A DNA stretch of 64,000 nucleotides. Origin: Alphaproteobacteria bacterium. GTDB taxonomy: Bacteria > Pseudomonadota > Alphaproteobacteria > Rhodobacterales > Rhodobacteraceae. Location of the stretch: NCBI GenBank assembly GCA_030427405.1, contig JAUHXK010000009.1, positions 1 through 64,000 on the forward strand, written 5' to 3'. The notes below the pieces were generated by a model. The model did not search any database. It was not told the origin of the DNA and saw only the letters and a program-made list of their open reading frames with translations. How positions within the stretch are numbered: position 1 is the first letter of the stretch; every line of letters begins with the position of its first letter. Made by a program: the position numbers and the translations under genes. This document shows, piece by piece, positions 16,266 through 24,391 of this stretch.

Positions 16266-17073
16266 TCAGCCGCTGTATTTCTGAAGATAATCAGCCACCC
16301 AGCCGATGCCGCCATACGCCCTGCGGCGGCGTGCACCCCAGTAACCGACCGCGTCGCTGACCAGTTCGTCAGGGTTGGGCCGGCCGTTGAAAATCACTAT
16401 CTTGGGGCGCTTGGGGTGTCTGCGGTAGGTTTTGAAGATCAACCCGAACGGCCAATAGGGAACCAGGTGAATCAACCCGATGCACCAGCCCTTGGGGTAA
16501 AATTTCCGATCATGGGCCAGGTCCGAGATGTAATTCTGGTCGTTCTCGTATTTCGGCAGGTGCTTGTCGCCGTCAAACGCATCGAACAGGTGAAATTGCT
16601 CGGCGGGGCGGAATCCGACAACCGAGGAATTCCCGCGCGTCACGCGATTCATCAAGCCCGGGAACCGATCCCAAAACGCCGCCGGGATCATGCGCCAGAT
16701 CAGGCCGCGGAATTTCGGCATCAGGTAAAGCCCGCCTTTGTCCTGGACGATCTCGATCAGCGGGTCCAGCGATCCGGTGACCAGAAGATCAAGGTCAAGA
16801 AACACGGCCGCATCATATTGCCCGACGATTTTGCGGTCGAACATCAGCAGCTTGGGCCATTTCCCATGCGCCCAAAGCTGTTTTTCCAGTTGCGGAAAAG
16901 CAAGGGTGGCAGGTGATGCCGGGGTCCAGCCCGTCGGTCCGGTCGGTGATGCAGATAAAGTCATGATCAAGCGACAGGTGGTCCCGGACGGCCCGGTAAA
17001 GCATGTTCACATACTCACCGCCATAGGCCTTGCCCCATTTCATGCATACGATACAGACCTTTTGTCCGGTCAT
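16266..17073 (-). pseudogene. Glycosyltransferase-like gene with a single-base frameshift
   Basis: Two overlapping minus-strand frames form one protein. The N-terminal part starts at ATG 17073 (SD GGGGGA) with VCIVCMKWGKAYGGEYVNML and DHDFICITDRTDG. The C-terminal part continues from AFPQLEKQLWAHGKWPKL through FLDLDLLVTGSLDPL to the stop at 16266. The total length of 808 bases is 3n+1. Removing one base near 16900-16907 (the CCCTTGC tract on the minus strand) joins the parts as HPAFPQLEK, giving about 268 residues. The DLDLL segment is a DxD-type nucleotide-sugar motif of a GT-A fold. It could be a true inactivation or a sequencing error; the acceptor is unknown. Confidence 0.75.
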
Positions 17074-17250
17074 CCGCTCATTCCCCCAATGCCGGCCGGG
17101 CCTGCAAGGGCGGGCCTGTCTTTTGTCAGGTACCGCCTTATCGCATCGTTCAGGCGCGCTCTATCTTCAAATAAACAAATCTGCGTCACCGCCACCAGGT
17201 TTCGGCAAATGGGGCCGAAGCAACGGGGGCGGTGATGACAGGGCAGGGGG

Positions 17251-18000
17251 TCAGACTGCTTCGAGCGCGTCAATGATGCCCGAGAAATCGGCGGCCTTCA
17301 GGCTGGCACCGCCAACCAGAGCGCCGTCGACGTTGGAAACAGCGAAAATTTCGGCCGCATTTCCTGGCTTCACCGACCCGCCATAGAGCAAGCGAACAGA
17401 GCGGCCGACGCCTTCTCCAAAGCGATGTTCAAGCCGCGACCGGATAAAGTCGTGAACCTCGCCAATCTCATCAAGGGTCGGGACCTTGCCCGTGCCGATG
17501 GCCCAGATCGGCTCATAGGCAACTACCAGGTTTTCTCCGGTCGACTGGTCAGGGATCGAGCCCGACAGCTGGCCCCCGATGATGTCCAGCGTATTGGCCG
17601 CCTCGCGCTGTTCCAGGCTTTCGCCGACGCAGATAATTGTCACAAGACCGGCATCCATCGCGCTGCGGGCCTTGGCGCGGATGTCCTTATTATGCTCTGC
17701 GTGGTCCTCGCGCCGTTCCGAATGGCCGAGGATGACATGGGTTGCCCCCGCATCCGCCAGCATAGTCGCGCTGAGATCACCGGTATGCGCCCCCGACGTT
17801 TCGGCATGACAATCCTGGGCGCCGATGCCGACACCGGTGCCCTGAACCCCTTGTGCGGCCCGGTCAATCAGCGTGGCCGGCGGGCAGATCAGGATATCGA
17901 CCGATGGATCAGGATGGGCTTTGGCCAGGGCGTCCAGCTCTGCAAGGCTGGCCTTGGTTCCGTTCATTTTCCAGTTGCCTGCCGCCAGTTTCTGCCGCAT
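17251..18000 (-). CDS. tpiA: Triosephosphate isomerase
   Basis: A 249-residue TIM-barrel enzyme interconverting dihydroxyacetone phosphate and glyceraldehyde 3-phosphate. All catalytic elements are present: AGNWKMN with Lys11, the electrophilic histidine in GHSERR, the glutamate base in [12 protein letters not shown] with its flexible loop, and the phosphate-binding YGGSV and VGGASL turns. ATG 18000 has GGAG eight bases upstream. It stands alone on the minus strand between the frameshifted glycosyltransferase and a divergent dioxygenase, not with other glycolytic genes. Confidence 0.97.
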   Translation of the reverse strand: MRQKLAAGNWKMNGTKASLAELDALAKAHPDPSVDILICPPATLIDRAAQGVQGTGVGIGAQDCHAETSGAHTGDLSATMLADAGATHVILGHSERREDHAEHNKDIRAKARSAMDAGLVTIICVGESLEQREAANTLDIIGGQLSGSIPDQSTGENLVVAYEPIWAIGTGKVPTLDEIGEVHDFIRSRLEHRFGEGVGRSVRLLYGGSVKPGNAAEIFAVSNVDGALVGGASLKAADFSGIIDALEAV

Positions 18001-18124
18001 GTCCTTGTCTCCTCGGTGTTTCGGTAATCTGCGTTCCAGTTATCACCGCTTACGCGGGCTGACAATTCCGGTTGCGGGCCTGCGACCTGAGCGACAGGAT
18101 GCCGTCATCAGAATCGAGTTGCCC

Positions 18125-19039
18125 ATGATTGAAAATCTCGACCTAGAACAGCTGGACCGGCGCGACCCGGCCGAATTGGACAGGCTGGCCCGCGCGGTTG
18201 GCGATGTCGGTTTTCTGACAGTGACCAATACCGGTTTGGATGCGCAACGGGTGCGCGCGGTCATGGATGCCTACTTGCGGTTTTTCCGGTTGCCGGACCC
18301 GGTCAAAGCCAGTGTCGACATGGCCCGGACAGGGGCGAACAGGGGCTGGGGCGCGCCGCGGTCCGAACAGGTTGATCCCGATGCGAATCCTGACTTCAAA
18401 GAGGTGTTCGATTGCGGCTATGAACTGCCGCCGGGAAACACCTATGCATCGCGTGGGCTAAGCGTCTATGCGCCCAATCTCTGGCCCGAGGAACTGCCTG
18501 CATTTCGCAAGACGGTTCAGGCCTATTATGCCGACGCCAGCGATGTGGCCATGCGTGTACTGCGCGCGATTTCCGTTGCGCTTGGGCATTCAGAAACCAA
18601 TTTGGACGGGGCGTTTGAAACGCCAATGGCCCTGCTGCGCGGGAATTTCTATCCGTCACGCCCGGAATGGGCTGGCGAAAAAGACTTTGGCATCGCGGCA
18701 CATACGGATTACGGCTGTCTGACCCTGCTTGCCACGGATGGGCGTCCGGGCCTTGAGGTCTGCATGCCCGACGGCACATGGGAGCCGGTTACCGCCGAAC
18801 CCGGCACCTTTGTCATCAACTTTGGCGAAATGCTGGAATTCTGGACCGCCGGAGCGGTCAAGGCGACGCTGCACCGTGTCAGGGGCGGGCATCATGAACG
18901 GATTTCCGTTCCGTTGTTCTTTAACCCGTCCTACGACACCAACGTCGCCCCGCCGGGTGCCGATCACGCAATCCTTGCGGGCGAGCATCTGACGCAGCGG
19001 TTCAACGAAACCTACCTGCATTTGCAGGACAAACCCTAG
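18125..19039 (+). CDS. 2-oxoglutarate/Fe(II) dioxygenase, isopenicillin N synthase family
   Basis: A 304-residue protein of the plant-type 2OG-Fe(II) oxygenase family. The DIOX_N region fills the first 110 residues; the double-stranded beta-helix core carries the iron triad, His and Asp in AAHTDYGCLTLL and the distal His in TLHRV, then the 2OG-binding Arg-x-Ser in HERISVPLFF. ATG 18125 starts the recognisable domain, although the frame is open upstream. The family includes many uncharacterised bacterial oxygenases; the substrate cannot be predicted from here. It ends by overlapping the convergent A-type Fe-S carrier gene by four bases around a CTAG. Confidence 0.85.
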   Translation: MIENLDLEQLDRRDPAELDRLARAVGDVGFLTVTNTGLDAQRVRAVMDAYLRFFRLPDPVKASVDMARTGANRGWGAPRSEQVDPDANPDFKEVFDCGYELPPGNTYASRGLSVYAPNLWPEELPAFRKTVQAYYADASDVAMRVLRAISVALGHSETNLDGAFETPMALLRGNFYPSRPEWAGEKDFGIAAHTDYGCLTLLATDGRPGLEVCMPDGTWEPVTAEPGTFVINFGEMLEFWTAGAVKATLHRVRGGHHERISVPLFFNPSYDTNVAPPGADHAILAGEHLTQRFNETYLHLQDKP

Positions 19040-19401
19040 CTCTGCGCTGCCAGTGACTCGTCAAACTTGATGGATTCGCCGCATCCGCAGGCATCGACGA
19101 CGTTCGGATTGCGGAACTTGAAACCGGATTCCAGCAATGAGGTTTCATAGTCGATTTCAGTGCCAAACAGGAACATTTGCGCCATGGGGGCGATCATCAC
19201 CCGGGCGCCGTCCGTTTCGACCACCTCATCGTTCGGGTCGGCCTCGTCGACGTAATCCATGGTGTATTCCATACCGGCACAACCACCTTTCTTGACGCCG
19301 ATGCGCAAACCGGCATGCCCGCCCGATGTCATCAGGCGCACGATCTGCTCTGCGGCTTTGGCCGTTATGGTCACGGCTTGTTTGCCGGGAATGCCGAACA
19401 T
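19036..19401 (-). CDS. A-type iron-sulfur carrier (HesB/IscA/SufA family)
   Basis: A 121-residue scaffold/carrier protein that delivers Fe-S clusters to apoproteins. The three ligand cysteines are present: Cys41 in GGCAGMEY, and Cys105 and Cys107 in ACGCGES near the C-terminus. I prefer ATG 19401 to the in-frame ATG at 19419 because GGAG sits in the correct place before it. It faces sufT (DUF59), another Fe-S assembly gene, about 0.9 kb away with one small gene between, so it is probably the SufA-like carrier. SufA, IscA and ErpA are hard to separate by sequence alone. Confidence 0.9.
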   Translation of the reverse strand: MFGIPGKQAVTITAKAAEQIVRLMTSGGHAGLRIGVKKGGCAGMEYTMDYVDEADPNDEVVETDGARVMIAPMAQMFLFGTEIDYETSLLESGFKFRNPNVVDACGCGESIKFDESLAAQS

Positions 19402-19607
19402 GAAAATCTCCGTCGTCATGCGATACGCTTAATCTAAGGCTGACGGCCTGCAGGCTCAAGAGAGGCGGCGGCTTAAACTGCGCATTCCTGCAATGCTGCG
19501 GCGAAAATGCATGTTCTTGCCTTGCCAAGCCGGATGACACTAACCTGCCAGTATCGCGCAGAGACCATGATGGTCTGTGTGATCGAACAAGAGAGGAGGG
19601 GGTTCAA

Positions 19608-19949
19608 ATGGCAGGTGCATACAAGGGTAACCGGGCAACACGGCGGGGTCTGAAACTGGCGGTTCTTGTCAGTCTGGTCACGGTCGGCGGTGCCGTTGCC
19701 AAACCAGACCCCAAGCGGCATCCGGTCAATTGTGCAACGGCCCAGGGCGACCTGAGGGCAATCGCGGCTGAAAGAAAGCATGCACAGGACCAGCAGCTGG
19801 AAAGCGTGGTCGCCTTGACACCGGCAGGCGCATTGCTTGGGCTGATTGCGGGGAATGAGAATAAGAAGTTGGAAATGTTATCAGGCGATTACGTCGATCA
19901 GTTGAACCAACGAGGGGCGGAAATCAAATCCACATGCGGTTTGAAATGA
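19608..19949 (+). CDS. Small secreted hypothetical protein
   Basis: A 113-residue protein with a strong SD (GGAGGGGG, six bases before ATG). A basic start and hydrophobic stretch (LKLAVLVSLVTVGGAVA, ending near residue 31) look like a Sec signal peptide with AVA-K cleavage. The mature part has two cysteines (residues 42 and 110) that could form a disulfide, a charged alpha-helical section, and a short hydrophobic hairpin LTPAGALLGLIAG. I do not recognise a named domain. It lies between two Fe-S assembly genes transcribed in the other direction. Confidence 0.75.
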   Translation: MAGAYKGNRATRRGLKLAVLVSLVTVGGAVAKPDPKRHPVNCATAQGDLRAIAAERKHAQDQQLESVVALTPAGALLGLIAGNENKKLEMLSGDYVDQLNQRGAEIKSTCGLK

Positions 19950-20260
19950 TGACCGACCGATGGGTGCGTGCCTTTCAGGTAAAAGGACCGCCCCCGGGCA
20001 AGGGCGGCCCAAATTCCGGGATCTGAACATTTGGGGGGGATCAATCAAGTCGATCAGAGCCCAAGCGGCTGGCGGACGGAACCCACTGGTCTTTGGATTT
20101 CAGCAAAACCGGGCCTGAACTAGGTCGGGTCCTGCGAAACACTGGGATGCGCCAGCACGCGTGCCTTGTGGCGCAGTTGTGTGACAGGCGTCGGACGGAA
20201 CGGTAACGCAAAGATCACCGTTTGATGACAATTCACTGATTTCTGTGGATAAAACCCGGA
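19950..20260. other. Intergenic stretch without a recognised gene
   Basis: A C/G-rich hairpin (CCGCCC at about 19990 with GGGCGG at about 20003) follows the small secreted protein gene and may be a weak terminator. CGGACGGAAC occurs twice (near 20075 and 20195). Otherwise I see no gene, RNA or clear operator. Confidence 0.45.
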
Positions 20261-20623
20261 TTACATGAACCCAAGTTCAAGCCGCGCTTCGTCGGACATC
20301 ATTTCCATGCCCCAAGGGGGCTCCCATGTCAGTTCGACATCCACATCCTTGACCCCGGCGACGGGTTCGACGGCCTCGACGATCCAGCCGGGCATGTCCC
20401 CGGCGACAGGGCACCCCGGAGCGGTCAGCGTCATGATGACCTTGACGCTGTTTTCGTCTGATATTTCAATCGTATAGATCAACCCAAGATCATAGATGTT
20501 GACTGGAATTTCCGGGTCAAAGACCGTGCGGCAGGCTTCGACAATCGAGTCGTACAGCGGGTGCTCGACATTCGACGGCGCGATAAGCGGTGCGCCTTCA
20601 AGCTGTTCACTGGGATGAGTCAT
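20261..20623 (-). CDS. sufT: SUF-associated Fe-S assembly protein SufT (DUF59/MIP18 family)
   Basis: A 120-residue MIP18-family protein. The hallmark is FDPEIPVNIYDLGLIY (residues 36-51) with the DPE motif, then the TLTAPGCPVAGDMP loop (66-79) with the conserved cysteine. The C-terminus has WEPPWGMEMMSDEAR, typical of SufT/PaaD-like members. SufT works in maturation of Fe-S proteins, especially under high Fe-S demand. ATG 20623 follows GAGG by five bases. The rest of the suf operon is not in the window; the A-type carrier gene nearby supports the functional link. A PaaD-type role is unlikely because no paa genes are nearby. Confidence 0.9.
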   Translation of the reverse strand: MTHPSEQLEGAPLIAPSNVEHPLYDSIVEACRTVFDPEIPVNIYDLGLIYTIEISDENSVKVIMTLTAPGCPVAGDMPGWIVEAVEPVAGVKDVDVELTWEPPWGMEMMSDEARLELGFM

Positions 20624-20689
20624 TTATGCCTCGGAGCTGTTTCTGATAAAATATATAGGGAAAGGCCGAAGCAGCGTCCAGAGCTACCG

Positions 20690-20712
20690 TGGCGCCCGCA
20701 TCGGGCGCCACC
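20690..20712 (-). terminator. Hairpin downstream of the SPFH-NfeD pair
   Basis: GTGGCGCCC (20690-20698) and GGGCGCCAC (20704-20712) form a perfect 9-bp stem with a five-base loop, starting six bases after the nfeD stop. There is no T tract, so termination efficiency is uncertain. Confidence 0.4.
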
Positions 20713-20717
20713 GCTGG

Positions 20718-20996
20718 TCATTCATTTATATCGTGGTCAAAGGTCTTTACCTGACCATGCGGCAGGGCAAACACGCGGCGCAGTACCAGCCACGCCACAA
20801 GTGACAGGACCGCGAAAATCAGCAGTAGGACGGGCAGGGACGGCGCGATCCCCGGTATGGCCAGAAAGATGCCCGTGATTGCCGCACCAACCGCGAAGCC
20901 AAGGAAGATAAAACCGGGCAGCGCGACTTCGAGGATGCCCAAAACCAGCGCTGCCGCCAGCCACAGCCACCAGGTCAGCCAGAACGGATCAGCCAT
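20718..20996 (-). CDS. NfeD-family membrane protein
   Basis: A 92-residue short NfeD-like protein with three hydrophobic helices (about residues 6-24, 26-48 and 50-72) and a short charged tail ending in HDINE. The start is the ATG at 20996, one base overlapping the SPFH gene stop (TGATG), with AAGGTGG upstream. NfeD proteins are paired with SPFH/stomatin proteins and are thought to work in membrane microdomain quality control. This short form lacks the soluble OB-fold domain of longer NfeD proteins, or keeps only a trace of it. Confidence 0.8.
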   Translation of the reverse strand: MADPFWLTWWLWLAAALVLGILEVALPGFIFLGFAVGAAITGIFLAIPGIAPSLPVLLLIFAVLSLVAWLVLRRVFALPHGQVKTFDHDINE

Positions 20997-21886
20997 CACT
21001 TGCCACCTTTCAGCATCTTGAAGGCGTCGCCAAAAGCTTCGAGCGCGTTCGCGGGAACGATAATTGTCTGCGACCCCGAGCCGGCGCCGAGCGTGTTCAG
21101 CGCCTCGACCTGTTTCAGCGCAACCTGGTACTGAGCGGCCTCGATGCCGTTATCCTGAATGGCCTTGGCCACAACGCCGGTGGCATAGGCTTCGGCTTCG
21201 GCCTGGATGCGGCGCGCCTTGGCGGTCTGTTCGGCGGCGTAGAGTTCCGCGTCGGCCTGAAGCTCGACCGAGCGTTTCTGACCCTCGGCCTCGGTCACTT
21301 GCGCACGGCGGGCGCGTTCGGCGTTCAGCTGTTGCAGCATCGCGTCGCGGGTTGCCTGGTCCAGGTTCACGTCCAGAATCTCGGCCCGGGTCACTTCGAT
21401 ACCCCAGTCGTCAACGGCGGTTTCTACGCTTTCCTGAATGCGTTCAATCAGTTGCGCGCGGTTGGACTGTACTTCGTCCAGATCCATCTTGCCGATCTCG
21501 GCCCGCACGATACCGGCCACCGTGGTGGCGATGGCGCCATCCACATCGCGGATGCGATAAACGGTCTTTTCCGGCTCGAGAATGCGGTAAAACACCGAAG
21601 TATCGATTTGCACCAACACGTTATCCTTGGTGATTGCATCCTGGGTTGCATTGGGCAACTGCCGCTCCAGGATCGATATCTTGTGCCGGGCAACGTCAAG
21701 AAACGGAACGATAAAGTTGATGCCGGGCCCCAGGACCGAGTGCAGGCGCCCGAACCGTTCCACGACGTATTTCTCGGACTGCGGCACGATCTTGATGCCT
21801 TTTAGAATGACGGCAATGACAAGAACGGCCGCCAGCAGGAAAATGATGTTGGATGAAAGCAAGTCGATAATCTGATCTTCGGTCAT
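20996..21886 (-). CDS. SPFH/band 7 (stomatin-like) membrane protein
   Basis: A 296-residue protein with one N-terminal membrane helix (about residues 9-30) and a band 7 domain: VPQSEKYVVERFGR, LGPGINFIVPFLD, then NVLVQIDTSVFYRILEP and the late helix rich in EAEA repeats (about 190-240). Such proteins oligomerise at the membrane, often with a dedicated NfeD partner, here the next gene with a one-base overlap. ATG 21886 is chosen for its strong SD (GAGG about six bases upstream); the frame is open a little further but not family-like. It is sometimes annotated QmcA. Confidence 0.9.
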   Translation of the reverse strand: MTEDQIIDLLSSNIIFLLAAVLVIAVILKGIKIVPQSEKYVVERFGRLHSVLGPGINFIVPFLDVARHKISILERQLPNATQDAITKDNVLVQIDTSVFYRILEPEKTVYRIRDVDGAIATTVAGIVRAEIGKMDLDEVQSNRAQLIERIQESVETAVDDWGIEVTRAEILDVNLDQATRDAMLQQLNAERARRAQVTEAEGQKRSVELQADAELYAAEQTAKARRIQAEAEAYATGVVAKAIQDNGIEAAQYQVALKQVEALNTLGAGSGSQTIIVPANALEAFGDAFKMLKGGK

Positions 21887-22058
21887 TTCTGTCCTCTTTT
21901 TGTGTGCGATGGTATACATTTGGGGTCTGAGTCGCACATTTTCAACTCAGGTATGGTGGGTTTGATGGCCGAAGCAAGGCGCTGTGTTGGTGAAATTCGG
22001 CCTGTGCAGGACGGTGTTCGCGCTATTCATCGGGTGCGCGTTGCGGTATCGGGGCGGT

Positions 22059-22970
22059 ATGAAGCTGATTATCGACACTGATCCGGGCATTGATGATGCC
22101 ATGGCCATCGCCTATTCCGCCGCCGCCGCCGAACTTGACCTGATTGGTCTGACGACGGTTTTCGGGAACACACATGTCCATCAATCCAGCCGCAATGCGC
22201 GGTATCTAGTGCATAAGCTTGGTCTTGATGTGCCGGTTGCGCAGGGGGCTGCGCAGGGGTGGCAAGGGGAGCAGCACGCGCCTTCGACCCATGTTCACGG
22301 TCCCGAGGGGTTTGGTGACGTAACGGACATCCCCGAGATCGGCCAGAACCACGCGCAGGGCGCGGCAGAGTTTCTGGTCGAACAGGCGCGGTTGCACAGG
22401 GGCCAGCTTGTCGTTTGCGCCATCGGGCCGCTGACCAATATCGCCGATGCGATCCGGCTTGATCCGGGTTTTGTGCAAAACCTTGCAAAGCTGGTGATCA
22501 TGGGCGGGGCCGTGTTCTGCAACGGCAACGTGACCGAACATGCCGAGGCCAATATCTATCATGATCCCCTCGCCGCGGATGCGGTTTTTGAGGCACGTGC
22601 CCCGACTGTTCTGGTGGGTCTGGACGTGACGCTGCAGACGTTGTTCGCGGCCCGTGATTTCGACGCGCTTGCCGACCAAGCCCCCGACACCGGAGGGTTC
22701 CTGCGCGAGATTTCGCGGTTCTACCTGAATTTCTATCGCGAGGTTGCGGGGCTGGAAGGGTGCGGGTTGCACGATTCAACGGCCGTGATTGCCTGCAGCC
22801 ACGAACACCTGTTTGAAACCCAGGCCACGGGCCTGCGAGTCATCCAGCAGGGCGACGAGCGCGGGGCAACCCGGCCCGATGCCGACCGTCCGCCGGTGCG
22901 TGTGTGTCGTGGTATCGACGTGGGGCAAGTCATGTCCCTGTTCACCGACAGGGTCGGGTCCTTGCCCTGA
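22059..22970 (+). CDS. Inosine/uridine-preferring nucleoside hydrolase family protein
   Basis: A 303-residue nucleoside N-ribohydrolase. The calcium-binding signature DTDPGIDDAMAI is at residues 6-17, the family's IGPLTNIA segment near 127-134, and MGGAVFCNGNVTEHAEANIYHDP (about 148-170) carries the Asn/Glu/Asn residues that hold the ribose. The late LHDSTAVIA stretch contains the final metal Asp. It hydrolyses a ribonucleoside to base and ribose; the precise base is not clear. ATG 22059 follows GGGGCGG. It reads toward tgt, 64 bases downstream. Confidence 0.9.
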   Translation: MKLIIDTDPGIDDAMAIAYSAAAAELDLIGLTTVFGNTHVHQSSRNARYLVHKLGLDVPVAQGAAQGWQGEQHAPSTHVHGPEGFGDVTDIPEIGQNHAQGAAEFLVEQARLHRGQLVVCAIGPLTNIADAIRLDPGFVQNLAKLVIMGGAVFCNGNVTEHAEANIYHDPLAADAVFEARAPTVLVGLDVTLQTLFAARDFDALADQAPDTGGFLREISRFYLNFYREVAGLEGCGLHDSTAVIACSHEHLFETQATGLRVIQQGDERGATRPDADRPPVRVCRGIDVGQVMSLFTDRVGSLP

Positions 22971-23034
22971 CGGGTTGCATTGGCGTGGCAGATAAGGCAA
23001 GTGCTGCGCGGTTCACCGACCCCGAGGCGACGAG

Positions 23035-24165
23035 ATGACCAAAGCTTTTTCATTCGATCTGAAAGCCACCGACGGCAAGGCCCGGACCGGTGTGATCAGC
23101 ACGCCCCGCGGCGATGTCAGAACGCCTGCATTCATGCCGGTGGGAACGGCCGCTACGGTCAAGGCGATGATGCCTGAAAGCGTTCGCGAAACCGGGGCCG
23201 ATATCCTGCTGGGCAATACGTACCACTTGATGTTGCGCCCTACGGCAGAACGGATCGACCGATTGGGTGGGCTGCACAAGTTCATGAATTGGGAACGTCC
23301 GATTCTGACCGACTCTGGCGGGTTTCAGGTGATGTCTCTGGCGGGGCTGCGCAAGCTGACCGAAAAGGGCGTGACCTTCAAATCGCACATTGATGGATCC
23401 AAGCATGAGCTGACGCCGGAACGGTCGATGGAGATCCAGCGCTTGCTGGGATCGGACATCGTGATGTGCTTCGATGAATGCCCGTCGCTGCCTGCCGATC
23501 GCAAGCGTATTGCCGAGTCGATGCAACTGTCGATGCGTTGGGCCAAGCGGTCGCGAGATGCGTTCGGGGATCGCCCCGGTCACGCGCTGTTTGGGATAAT
23601 GCAAGGCGGGTTGGAACAAGACCTGCGTGAAGAAAGCGCCGAGGCGCTGCGCAATATCGGGTTCGAAGGTTATGCCATCGGCGGTCTGGCCGTGGGCGAG
23701 GGGCAGGAAGCGATGTTTTCCTGCCTGGATTACGCGCCCGACTTCCTGCCGGAAGACAAGCCCAGATACCTGATGGGCGTGGGCAAGCCCGACGATATCG
23801 TGGGGGCCGTGGCGCGCGGTGTCGACATGATGGATTGCGTTTTGCCATCGCGTTCAGGCCGCACCGGTCAGGCATTCACGCGACACGGCGTGGTCAATAT
23901 CAAGAACGCCCGTCATGCGGACGATCCGCGCCCCCTGGACGAAGAGTGCACATGCCCGGCCTGCTCGAACTACTCGCGCGCCTATCTGCACCACGTGTTC
24001 CGTTCGAACGAGATGATCTCGGGCATGCTGTTGACCTGGCATAACCTGCACTACTTTCAGGACATCATGCAGGGCATGCGCGACGCCATCGCATCGGGGA
24101 CGTTTGAGACCTGGCAGGCCAATTTCCATGCGCGGCGCGCCCAGGGTGATATCGAACCGATTTGA
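23035..24165 (+). CDS. tgt: Queuine tRNA-ribosyltransferase (tRNA-guanine transglycosylase)
   Basis: A 376-residue enzyme exchanging guanine 34 for preQ1 in tRNAs with GUN anticodons, which include the two tRNA-Asp(GUC) in this window. It shows TPAFMPVGT near the N-terminus, the substrate-binding [11 protein letters not shown] with Asp in the active site (about 95-105), IGGLAVGEG (about 218-226), the second catalytic region [11 protein letters not shown], and the zinc site Cys305-x-Cys307-x2-Cys310 with a histidine near 336. Length is the family norm. ATG 23035 follows GAGG by seven bases. Confidence 0.96.
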   Translation: MTKAFSFDLKATDGKARTGVISTPRGDVRTPAFMPVGTAATVKAMMPESVRETGADILLGNTYHLMLRPTAERIDRLGGLHKFMNWERPILTDSGGFQVMSLAGLRKLTEKGVTFKSHIDGSKHELTPERSMEIQRLLGSDIVMCFDECPSLPADRKRIAESMQLSMRWAKRSRDAFGDRPGHALFGIMQGGLEQDLREESAEALRNIGFEGYAIGGLAVGEGQEAMFSCLDYAPDFLPEDKPRYLMGVGKPDDIVGAVARGVDMMDCVLPSRSGRTGQAFTRHGVVNIKNARHADDPRPLDEECTCPACSNYSRAYLHHVFRSNEMISGMLLTWHNLHYFQDIMQGMRDAIASGTFETWQANFHARRAQGDIEPI

Positions 24166-24269
24166 CCGGTTTTTCTGCGGAACGGGGAATTTCGGTGGAT
24201 ATGTTGGCCCGATGCCTTGCAGTCCGGCAATGCTCGGGCCATGCTGATATTTGAAACATGGCGACACGG

Positions 24270-24297
24270 TTGAAATGGCGCAGTCCGCGCCCCACCT
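24270..24297 (+). promoter_or_regulatory. Sigma-32 (RpoH)-like promoter upstream of lon
   Basis: TTGAAA (24270-24275) and CCCCACCT (24290-24297) are spaced by 14 bases, close to the heat-shock consensus CTTGAAA-N13-15-CCCCATNT. Transcription from here would give a 5' leader of about 70 bases before lon. Confidence 0.6.
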
Positions 24298-24322
24298 TTA
24301 TCGTCCAAGACAGGAGACGGCC

Positions 24323-24391
24323 ATGGGTTGCCTGAACAGGGACCGGTGCCGTCTTGCCAAAGATAAGGATAGAGCATGCAAGAGCCTCTGA
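24323..24391 (+). CDS. Upstream ORF (22 codons) overlapping the lon start
   Basis: ATG 24323 follows a perfect AGGAG by six bases and opens a 22-residue frame (MGCLNRDRCRLAKDKDRACK and two more residues) that stops with TGA at 24389-24391, 16 bases past the start of the lon ATG. The peptide is basic with three cysteines and resembles nothing I know. A ribosome finishing this frame ends inside the lon initiation region, so it could couple with or interfere with lon translation. No protein-level evidence exists from the sequence alone. Confidence 0.4.
   Translation: MGCLNRDRCRLAKDKDRACKSL

Noticed and set aside
17070..17273. 67-codon minus-strand frame overlapping the glycosyltransferase start
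   Set aside because: It overlaps the end of tpiA, has no SD at a likely start and no family resemblance; only the ATGA overlap made it tempting.
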